Source: an uncultured Lachnospiraceae bacterium
Lineage (GTDB): Bacteria; Bacillota_A; Clostridia; Lachnospirales; Lachnospiraceae
Direction: 5' to 3'
Assembly (NCBI GenBank): GCA_910588595.1
Contig: CAJUQU010000179.1
Coordinates: forward strand, 1 to 7,872
DNA: 7,872 nucleotides
The position numbers were made by a program, and so were the translations under genes. This document shows positions 1 through 5,481 of this stretch, in pieces (the stretch's first letter is position 1; every line of letters starts with the position of its first letter). Below the pieces are notes generated by a model. That model searched no databases and had not been told where the DNA came from. It worked only from the letters and a program-made list of their open reading frames with translations.

Positions 1-2
1 CC

Positions 3-818
3 AAAAAACTGGCAGAACACGGCATGTTCACCATGGGTGATGTGGCAAGACGTTCTGTCGGCAGCATCCAGGACTATTATAATGAAGACCTGCTCTACAG
101 GCTGTTCGGCGTCAATGCAGAACTTTTGATCGACCATGCATGGGGCTGGGAGCCCACGACCATCGATCTCATCAAACAATACAAACCCGAAACAAACAGC
201 ATCAGCTCAGGACAGGTGCTGCAGTGTCCCTATGACACCGCCAAAGCCAGACTGGTCGTGAAAGAGATGGCAGACCAGCTTGTCCTGGATCTGGTAGAAA
301 AAAGAATGGTCACAAACCAGATCGTACTTACCATAGGATATGACATAAAAAATCTAACAGATCCCAAAGACTGCCGGAAATACAAAGGTACAGTCACCAC
401 GGATCATTATGGGCGAAAGATCCCCAAACATGCCCACGGCACTTCCAATCTCGAAAAGATGACCTCCTCAACCAAACTGATCATGGATGCAGCCATGGCA
501 CTCTACGACCGCATCATTGACAGGGATCTTCTGGTGCGGCGGATCAGTATCGGCGCAAACCATCTGATCAATGAAACTGCTGCCCACGAAAATGACCAGG
601 CCTCTTTTGTCCAGATGGATCTATTCACGGATCACGAGGCTTTGGAGCGGCAAAGGCAGGCAGACATGGCACGACTTGAAAAGGAACGGGCACTGCAGGA
701 AGCCGTTTTATCCGTGAAAAAGAAATATGGAAAAAATGCCATCCTAAAAGGCATGAATCTGGAAGAAGGTGCCACAGGCACTCAGAGAAACAATCAGATC
801 GGAGGACATAAGGCTTAA
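3..818 (+). CDS. Y-family DNA polymerase (UmuC/DinB-like), C-terminal part, 5' end outside window
   Basis: This is a lesion-bypass DNA polymerase that copies damaged templates; only its C-terminal part is present. The frame is open to the left edge (first whole codon at 3), so the ATG at 24 is internal and the palm and finger catalytic domains lie outside the window. What remains is the thumb helix-hairpin-helix region (roughly the first 50 residues), then the little-finger DNA-binding domain that begins near the SISSGQVL segment. A clamp-binding motif, QMDLF at 612-626, matches the QLxLF type that tethers such polymerases to the beta sliding clamp. The last 35 or so residues (KKKYGKNAILKG, then EEGAT and QIGGHKA) are the tail typical of the Firmicutes UvrX/YqjW-like group. 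The stop overlaps the next gene's start (TAATG), so the two are probably translationally coupled. The family is certain; the exact subtype is less so because the catalytic half is missing. Confidence 0.93.
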   Translation, partial: KKLAEHGMFTMGDVARRSVGSIQDYYNEDLLYRLFGVNAELLIDHAWGWEPTTIDLIKQYKPETNSISSGQVLQCPYDTAKARLVVKEMADQLVLDLVEKRMVTNQIVLTIGYDIKNLTDPKDCRKYKGTVTTDHYGRKIPKHAHGTSNLEKMTSSTKLIMDAAMALYDRIIDRDLLVRRISIGANHLINETAAHENDQASFVQMDLFTDHEALERQRQADMARLEKERALQEAVLSVKKKYGKNAILKGMNLEEGATGTQRNNQIGGHKA

Positions 819-1009
819 TGGGAAAATATGATGATATCATCGACCTGCCACACCACGAATCCACAAAATATCCTAAGATGCCTGCGCTGGACAGGGCAGC
901 CCAATTTTTACCGTTTGCTGCGCTGACCGGATTTGATGCTGCCATCAGGGAAACTACAAGGCTGTCAGAGGAGAGAGCCGAGCTGGGTGAAAACAGATAT
1001 GACCCCTGA
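818..1009 (+). CDS. YolD-like protein, apparently truncated (63 aa)
   Basis: The product is a small YolD-like protein. Genes of this family regularly follow Y-family polymerases in Firmicutes, and a polymerase accessory role is proposed rather than proven. The N-terminal half is typical: KYDDIIDLPHH, then MPALDRAAQFLPFAALTGFDAAI and an ETTRLSEERAEL helix. The ATG shares one base with the polymerase stop, and a GGAGG at 801-805 inside the polymerase gene can serve as its ribosome binding site. The protein ends at residue 63, directly after the helix. As I recall the family, members run to roughly 110-130 residues and carry a further beta-rich domain, which is missing here. A short stretch in another frame from about 999 (MTPDQQLSVEK) resembles a continuation for about ten residues and then fades. 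The gene is therefore more likely broken by an indel or deletion than naturally short, and its function is doubtful. Confidence 0.78.
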   Translation: MGKYDDIIDLPHHESTKYPKMPALDRAAQFLPFAALTGFDAAIRETTRLSEERAELGENRYDP

Positions 1010-1049
1010 CCAGCAACTGTCAGTTGAGAAAAACTCGAATTTCAGGTGC

Positions 1050-1078
1050 TTGCGCATGTACGTTTTTTTGTCTATCAT
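1050..1078 (+). promoter_or_regulatory. Candidate sigma-A promoter for the XRE-OPRT-like gene
   Basis: A -10 box TATCAT (1073-1078, 5 of 6 consensus bases) lies 17 bases after TTGCGC (1050-1055, 3 of 6). The spacer contains a run of seven T. It sits about 90 bases upstream of the gene at 1171, in a locally AT-rich gap. The -10 and spacing are good and the -35 is weak, as might suit a regulated promoter. Nothing shows it is active. Confidence 0.4.
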
Positions 1079-1110
1079 AAAAATATACCGGTGATCAAAA
1101 CGCGCGCAAA

Positions 1111-1148
1111 ATGAAACAATGAAACAGCTGCCTTTTACAGAGGCGGCT
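1111..1148 (+). repeat. Tandem 8-bp repeat and small leader hairpin before the XRE-OPRT-like gene
   Basis: ATGAAACA occurs twice in direct succession (1111-1126). The end of the second copy runs into an 8-bp imperfect stem, AGCTGCCT (1126-1133) pairing with AGGCGGCT (1141-1148) with one G-T pair and a 7-base loop. The hairpin ends 10 bases before the AGGAGG (1159-1164) that serves the gene at 1171. No T-run follows, so it is not a terminator. It could be an operator or a leader structure that modulates translation, or mere chance. No role is shown. Confidence 0.3.
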
Positions 1149-1170
1149 CAACTCTGACAGGAGGCTTAAT

Positions 1171-1970
1171 ATGTACAATATTGGACAGACGATCAAACAA
1201 TTGCGCAAAGCCAGGGGCGTGACCCAGGAGGAATTGGCAAATGCGCTCAACCTGACTCATCAGACCGTATCCAAGTGGGAGAACGATACCGCACAGCCGG
1301 ATATCATGATGATGCCATCGCTGGCAGATTATTTTGGAGTAACGATCGACGATTTGTTTGGATATAAACTGAATGTGATGACAAACAAGGAGCGGCTGAT
1401 CCGCTATATGGACAAGAACGGGATACTGGTGCGCGACAATGTGACACTGCAGCATGGTGGTCAGAGCCACTACTATATCAACACAGAGAATTTCTCCACG
1501 AACGCACAGTTGTCAAAAATCGGAGAGGTCTTGCGGACTGTATCCAGGAAAACCGTCTGGCGTTTGATGTGCTGGCAGGGCTGGCATACCATGGGATCGC
1601 CTTTGCCGTGGCGACGGCGGCGGCTCTGTACACAAAATACGGAAAAACCTGCAGTTACTGCTATGACAGGCGCGTGGCTGACAGCCGTGGACGTATGCTG
1701 TGCGGGCATACACTGCTAGATGGGGAACGCGTCGTGATCGTGGACGATGTGATGACTTCCGGCACTTCCGTGATAGAGCGTGTGGAACAAATGCGCCGTC
1801 AGGCAGACATCCAAGCAGCCGCCGTGATCGTCATTATAAACCGTCGAACCCAAATGCGCGGGGACACTCCCTCCGGAGAGGCGCGTATCCTGGAAAAATA
1901 CGGTGCAAAGGTGTACTCCCTGATCACAGACGAAGACATTGATGCCGCACTCAAAGACAGGCTCGTATAA
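1171..1970 (+). pseudogene. XRE-family HTH domain fused to an OPRT-like phosphoribosyltransferase domain, frameshifted
   Basis: One gene appears split across two frames. It starts at ATG 1171 after a strong AGGAGG (1159-1164, 6-base gap). Residues 4-60 form an XRE/Cro helix-turn-helix (VTQEELANALNLTHQTVSKWE). From about residue 70 an OPRT-like N-terminus follows (TNKERLIRYM, then LQHGGQSHYYINTENF). This frame loses homology after residue 120 (base 1530) and stops at 1719. The frame one base back continues the OPRT fold at once (ADCIQENRLAFDVLAG from 1533) through the PRPP motif VVIVDDVMTSGTSV (1731-1772) to the stop at 1968-1970. Restoring one base at 1531-1533 gives 266 residues. Against E. 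coli PyrE as I remember it, Lys26, Lys100, Lys103 and His105 positions read Gln, Arg, Asp and Arg, so it is probably a PRPP- or nucleotide-sensing regulator, not a biosynthetic OPRT. The frame break could be a mutation or a sequencing error. Confidence 0.8.
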
Positions 1971-1971
1971 C

Positions 1972-2020
1972 ACAGCAGGGCTGCCGGAATGAATCGCTCC
2001 GGCAGCCCTGCTGTATTCTT
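1972..2020. terminator. Strong hairpin terminator between convergent genes
   Basis: A perfect 17-bp inverted repeat (ACAGCAGGGCTGCCGGA at 1972-1988, its complement at 1998-2014) encloses a 9-base loop. It starts two bases after the stop codon of the XRE-OPRT-like gene and ends seven bases before the ilvE stop codon, so it can end transcription from both sides. On the plus strand it is followed by ATTCTTCT, a modest U-rich tail. On the minus strand the tail (GTTATACG) is poorer, so termination there may rely on the stem. Confidence 0.88.
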
Positions 2021-3043
2021 CTAGATCTCTACGATCCAGCCCCTGGGCGCCTCGATGCGTCCCATCTGGATGCCAGTCAGTGTGTCGTAGAGTTTCCTGG
2101 TCACATCCCCCATCTCGTCCATACCGGAAGGAAGGCAGATCTCCTCCCCCTTGTTGACGATCTTTCCCACAGGCGAGATGACCGCAGCGGTACCGCACAA
2201 CCCGCACTCCGCGAAATCTTTGACTTCATCAAAGAGCACTTCGCGCTCTTCCACCTCGAGCCCGAGATACTCCTTTGCCACGATCATCAGGGAACGGCGT
2301 GTGATCGACGGGAGAATGCTGTCCGATTTCGGTGTCACGACCTTATTGTCCTTTGTCACGAAGAGGAAGTTTGCACCGCCTGTCTCCTCCACTTTGGTGC
2401 GCGTCGCCGGATCGAGGTACATATTCTCGTCAAACCCCTCCTTGTGGGCTGTGACGATCGCATGTAAACTCATGGCATAGTTGAGTCCTGCCTTGATGTG
2501 GCCTGTCCCATGTGGCGCCGCCCGGTCAAAATCGCTTACTTTGATCGTGAGGGGCTTCGCACCGCCCTTGAAATACGGACCTACAGGCGTCGTAAAGATT
2601 CTGAACTGGTATTCGTCAGCCGGCTTGACACCGATCACAGGGTTCATACCGAACATATACGGTCTTACATAGAGTGTGGCACCGGAACCGAAGGGCGGCA
2701 CATACGCTTCGTTCGCCTTAACGACCTGCTTGACAGCCTCCACAAATCTGCCTTCCGGCAGTGTCGGCATCTCGAGGCGCACGCAGCTGTCATGCATGCG
2801 CTGTTCGTTCAGGTCCGGACGGAACACAACGGTCCTGCCATCCTGTGTCGTGTATGCCTTCAACCCCTCAAAGCAGGTCTGTGCATACTGCAGAACGCCT
2901 GCGCACTCGTTCAGTACGATGTTGGCATCTTCCGTGAGGTTCCCGGCATCCCATGAGCCATCCTTATAATTCGTAACATACCGTTTCTCGGTCTGCCTGT
3001 AGCCAAATCCCAGACCGGACCAATCCAAATCTTTTTTCTCCAT
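2021..3043 (-). CDS. ilvE: Branched-chain amino acid aminotransferase
   Basis: This is a PLP-dependent, cytoplasmic fold-type IV enzyme that interconverts leucine, isoleucine and valine with their 2-oxo acids, using glutamate/2-oxoglutarate as partner. The chosen start at 3043 gives 340 residues and has AGGAGG at 3053-3058 with a 9-base gap. An in-frame ATG at 3094 would add 17 residues but lies inside the promoter, so it is rejected. The PLP-binding lysine is K184 in the segment GTGHIKAGLNYAMSL. The cofactor-binding segment EETGGANFLFV follows near residues 219-229, and a CGTAAVISPVG loop lies near 283-293. Length and layout fit the longer BCAT type shared with eukaryotes rather than the shorter E. 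coli IlvE type. The gene follows folA by 78 bases and has its own promoter. No T-box leader is visible: the leader is only about 50 bases long. The identification is secure. Confidence 0.96.
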   Translation of the reverse strand: MEKKDLDWSGLGFGYRQTEKRYVTNYKDGSWDAGNLTEDANIVLNECAGVLQYAQTCFEGLKAYTTQDGRTVVFRPDLNEQRMHDSCVRLEMPTLPEGRFVEAVKQVVKANEAYVPPFGSGATLYVRPYMFGMNPVIGVKPADEYQFRIFTTPVGPYFKGGAKPLTIKVSDFDRAAPHGTGHIKAGLNYAMSLHAIVTAHKEGFDENMYLDPATRTKVEETGGANFLFVTKDNKVVTPKSDSILPSITRRSLMIVAKEYLGLEVEEREVLFDEVKDFAECGLCGTAAVISPVGKIVNKGEEICLPSGMDEMGDVTRKLYDTLTGIQMGRIEAPRGWIVEI

Positions 3044-3097
3044 CTCAAACTTCCTCCTCTTTTCGTTGAATGCCCTGATGACATTCCTCAACATTTT

Positions 3098-3125
3098 ATT
3101 TTATACCACAATACACAAAAGTCAA
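3098..3125 (-). promoter_or_regulatory. Promoter of ilvE, overlapping the folA stop codon
   Basis: Read on the minus strand, TTGACT (3125-3120, 5 of 6 consensus) and TAAAAT (3103-3098, 5 of 6) are 16 bases apart. Transcription would start around 3090, about 50 bases before the ilvE ATG. The -35 box covers the last codon positions of folA (stop at 3122-3124). There is no hairpin between folA and ilvE, so read-through from the upstream genes is also possible. Confidence 0.7.
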
Positions 3126-3625
3126 CATTTCCCCCTATTTTTTCGCTCATATTTCTGAAAATAGTACTCCAGGTCAAAATAAGTCTGCTCCTCGCTGTCC
3201 GCGGTCAGCTGCCAGTCCCCCATCCTGTCAAGCCTCGGAAAATAAACATCCGCCTGATATGTATAATCGATCTTTGTGATGTATGCCGTGTCACAGTACG
3301 GAAGAAGCTGCTCATACACGCTCCCTCCCCCGGCGACATAGACATCTTTTTGATCGTACTTTTTGAGCTCCTCCAAGAGCCCTTCGACGGAATGAACGAC
3401 CACTGCATCCCTGACCGCATAGCCCTGATCCCTTGACAGGACGATGTTCACGCGGTTTTTGAGCGGCTGCTTCTGCGGAAAGGACTCCAACGTTTTCCTG
3501 CCCACAACGATCACTTTTCCCTCTGTCATCTCACGGAAGATCTGCTGGTCCCTCGGGATCCGCACCAGCAGGCTGTTCTGATAACCGATCGCCCAATTGC
3601 TGTCCACAGCCGCTATGATATTCAT
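3122..3625 (-). CDS. folA: Dihydrofolate reductase
   Basis: The enzyme reduces dihydrofolate to tetrahydrofolate with NADPH in the cytoplasm, supporting thymidylate, purine and methionine synthesis; it is the target of trimethoprim. At 167 residues it has the normal bacterial length. Visible landmarks are the N-terminal strand and loop MNIIAAVDSNWAIG, the substrate-binding acid D26 in RIPRDQQIF, the NADPH-binding segment VIVVGRKTLESFP (residues 38-50), and the glycine turn in YVAGGGSVYEQLLP with the following AYITKID strand. The start at 3625 is served by a GGGGG stretch (3636-3640, 10-base gap) directly next to the upstream gene's TAA, so the 15-base gap implies co-transcription with the beta-CASP gene and probably coupled translation. 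No residue looks out of place. No thymidylate synthase gene lies beside it in the window. Confidence 0.96.
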   Translation of the reverse strand: MNIIAAVDSNWAIGYQNSLLVRIPRDQQIFREMTEGKVIVVGRKTLESFPQKQPLKNRVNIVLSRDQGYAVRDAVVVHSVEGLLEELKKYDQKDVYVAGGGSVYEQLLPYCDTAYITKIDYTYQADVYFPRLDRMGDWQLTADSEEQTYFDLEYYFQKYERKNRGKC

Positions 3626-3640
3626 ATCGTCATTTCCCCC

Positions 3641-5239
3641 TTAATGATCGTATTTGTCCGCAAGCGAATTGATCTGATCCGCAAATTTCGCCAGATCCTT
3701 GTTCGCTCTGCCCTCGTTCTTGTAGATGACCGCGATGAGTCTCTGCCCTGCTGCGAGCAGTCTCGCAAATACGTCAGATACACTGCGCAGACGCTTCTTG
3801 ACTGCGACAGGGGAAGCCTCAAATTCGATATCACCCGTTATCAGATCAACTCTCGTACCGGAGTACGGCGCATACGCATCATGCCCATGCTCTGTTTTCA
3901 GACATTCCGCAAACAGCGTGCACGCGGTGTCCTCCCCATGCGTGATAAATACCTTATCCGGCTTTTCCTCGAAGGCATTCACCCACTCGATCAGACCGCC
4001 CTTGTCCGCGTGACCGCTGAGTCCCGGCAGCTGTGTGATCTTTGCCCTGACCTCGACAGCCTCGCCAAACAGCTTCACTTCGTCCGCGCCTTCTATTAAG
4101 ATGCGTCCGAGCGTCCCCGCCGCCTGGTAGCCCACGAAGAGTATCGTGCACTCGGGCCGCCACAGGTTGTGCTTTAAATGATGCCTGATGCGCCCCGCCT
4201 CGCACATGCCGCTTGCGGAGATGATGACCTTGGGCGTCTCGTCAAAGTTGATCTCCTTGGACTCCTCACTTGTGATGGCGAGCTTCAGACCGGGGAAATT
4301 CAGCGGGTTGATCCCCTTGTGCACCAGTTCCATGGCTTCCTCGTCAAAGCAAGTGTAGATATTTTTCTGGAATACCCCCGTCGCCTCCACGGCGAGCGGA
4401 CTGTCCACATACACCTCAAACCCCGGATACTGCGGGATCATGTTGTCAGCCTTTATCTTTCTCAGAAAATACAGGATCTCCTGCGTCCTGCCCACCGCAA
4501 AGGATGGGATCACGACATTGCCGCCCTTTGCAAAAGTCTTGTTGATCACCTCGGCGAGATCCGACACATAGCCCTCTTTCTGTTTGGCGTGATACCGGTC
4601 GCCGTACGTCGCTTCCATGACCACATAGTCCGCCTCTTTCGTGTAGATCGGATCCTTGATCAGCGGCTGGTTCTTATTGCCGATATCACCGGAGAATACG
4701 ATCTTTTTCGTGACGCCGCCCTCGGTCAGCCAGACCTCAATGCTGGCGGAGCCGAGCAGATGCCCCACATCTGTAAAACGGATCCTGATACCGTCGCTGA
4801 TCTCGATATCCCTGCAATACGCACACGGAACAATGTTTCTGATGACGCCGTCCGCGTCCTCCATGGTGTACGCCGGCTCCACCAGCGGCAGCCCCGAATG
4901 CCGCTTTGCCTTTCTGTTCTTCCACTCTGCCTCCTGCATCTGGATGTGCGCACAGTCACGCAGCATGATGGAGCACAGGTCAGCGGACGCCTCCGTCGCA
5001 AACACCTGTCCCCGAAATCCTCTCGCGTAGAGCAGCGGCAGATTTCCCGAGTGGTCCACGTGCGCGTGCGTCAGAAACACATAGTCGATCTGCGCCTCAT
5101 CGACAGGCATCTCACAGCACTCAAACGGGTTCGACCCCTGCTGCATGCCGCAGTCCACGAGCATATTTTTGCCGCAAGCCTGCAGGAAATGGCAGCTCCC
5201 TGTCACCTGGTGGTCCGCACCTACAAAAGTAAGCTTCAT
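3641..5239 (-). CDS. Beta-CASP metallo-beta-lactamase-fold protein (probable RNA-processing nuclease)
   Basis: The 532-residue cytoplasmic protein belongs to the zinc-dependent metallo-beta-lactamase/beta-CASP group (CPSF73/Ysh1-like and RNase J relatives), whose characterised members cut RNA. Metal-binding motifs are complete: HAHVDH (H58-H63), H160 in DVGHLLGS and D185 in SGDIG. The beta-CASP motifs follow: E209 in EATYGDR, the PSFAVGRTQE segment at 245-254, H354 in SGMCEAGRIRHHL, and H410 in LSGHADKGG. ITHGE near 436 returns to the lactamase fold. After about residue 465 comes a basic C-terminal extension of some 65 residues (VKKRLRSVSDVFARLL and beyond) that I cannot assign. The start at 5239 has AAGGAGG at 5247-5253 with a 7-base gap. 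The gene leads the unit with folA 15 bases downstream. All active-site residues are present, so it should be active, but its substrate cannot be read from the sequence. Confidence 0.92.
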   Translation of the reverse strand: MKLTFVGADHQVTGSCHFLQACGKNMLVDCGMQQGSNPFECCEMPVDEAQIDYVFLTHAHVDHSGNLPLLYARGFRGQVFATEASADLCSIMLRDCAHIQMQEAEWKNRKAKRHSGLPLVEPAYTMEDADGVIRNIVPCAYCRDIEISDGIRIRFTDVGHLLGSASIEVWLTEGGVTKKIVFSGDIGNKNQPLIKDPIYTKEADYVVMEATYGDRYHAKQKEGYVSDLAEVINKTFAKGGNVVIPSFAVGRTQEILYFLRKIKADNMIPQYPGFEVYVDSPLAVEATGVFQKNIYTCFDEEAMELVHKGINPLNFPGLKLAITSEESKEINFDETPKVIISASGMCEAGRIRHHLKHNLWRPECTILFVGYQAAGTLGRILIEGADEVKLFGEAVEVRAKITQLPGLSGHADKGGLIEWVNAFEEKPDKVFITHGEDTACTLFAECLKTEHGHDAYAPYSGTRVDLITGDIEFEASPVAVKKRLRSVSDVFARLLAAGQRLIAVIYKNEGRANKDLAKFADQINSLADKYDH

Positions 5240-5286
5240 ACATATTCCTCCTTTATGTCATGATTTTTCGAACTGTATTTATAATT

Positions 5287-5316
5287 ATTTTACCACACAT
5301 CAGCCATTTTGACCAA
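5287..5316 (-). promoter_or_regulatory. Candidate promoter for the beta-CASP gene and folA
   Basis: On the minus strand, TTGGTC (5316-5311, 3 of 6) and TAAAAT (5292-5287, 5 of 6) are separated by 18 bases. The -10 is preceded by TGTGTGG, similar to the GTGG before the ilvE -10. It lies about 45 bases upstream of the start codon at 5239, in the AT-rich divergent gap. The -35 is weak and the 18-base spacer is at the long end. Confidence 0.45.
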
Positions 5317-5329
5317 CTTATTTAAAAAA

Positions 5330-5373
5330 TACTGCTAAAAAAATCTAATTATTTCATTTCCTTTTCAGCAATA
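5330..5373. promoter_or_regulatory. Spaced inverted repeat in the divergent region, possible operator
   Basis: TACTGCTAAAAA (5330-5341) and TTTTCAGCAATA (5362-5373) are inverted copies of each other matching at 10 of 12 positions. Their centres are 32 bases apart, about three helical turns. The right arm ends just before the GH31 extended -10 at 5376, and the left arm lies upstream of the minus-strand promoter. This suits a dimeric regulator or a looped pair of sites. The surrounding DNA is very AT-rich, so chance is a real alternative, and no known operator consensus fits. Confidence 0.3.
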
Positions 5374-5375
5374 TA

Positions 5376-5384
5376 TGTTATGAT
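5376..5384 (+). promoter_or_regulatory. Extended -10 promoter for the GH31 gene
   Basis: TGTTATGAT combines the extended TGn element (5376-5378) with a -10 hexamer TATGAT (5379-5384, 5 of 6). No convincing -35 box is found 16-18 bases upstream, where the sequence is pyrimidine-rich, so the extended element or an activator would have to compensate. Transcription would begin near 5391, leaving a leader of about 90 bases before the start codon at 5482. Confidence 0.5.
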
Positions 5385-5481
5385 ATTCCTATACAGTACG
5401 CGCACAGTGCCGGGTGCAGCATCTGCTTATGAATCAAAGCGATCCAATCCATACGAAGACCGGCGCAGAAAAGAGGTAATG

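Noticed and set aside
1046..1069. Possible terminator after the YolD-like gene (GTGC/GTAC pairing before seven T)
   Set aside because: The stem would be only four pairs including one G-T, too weak for an intrinsic terminator; the T-run also lies within the candidate promoter spacer.
1513..1527. Programmed -1 frameshifting at the A-run in the XRE-OPRT-like gene
   Set aside because: The heptamer does not satisfy the slippery rule, and shifting there would remove the well-matched KIGEV segment that follows.
1716..2207. Minus-strand open frame of 163 codons across the two gene ends
   Set aside because: It runs through the strong terminator and overlaps ilvE and the OPRT-like domain in the wrong frames, with no recognisable domain or ribosome binding site.
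4178..5263. Long plus-strand open frame (361 codons) opposite the beta-CASP gene
   Set aside because: The opposite strand codes for a protein with every family motif; the antisense product resembles nothing, and long mirror frames are common in GC-rich genes.
5434..5447. Possible catabolite-repression (cre) site TCAAAGCGATCCAA in the GH31 leader
   Set aside because: It keeps the central CG but misses about three conserved positions, including the first G and the right-hand CA, so it is not above chance.
5380..5481. Extended N-terminus of 34 residues for the GH31 protein from the ATG at 5380
   Set aside because: That ATG is within the promoter -10 region, has no ribosome binding site, and the added residues have no counterpart in YicI.
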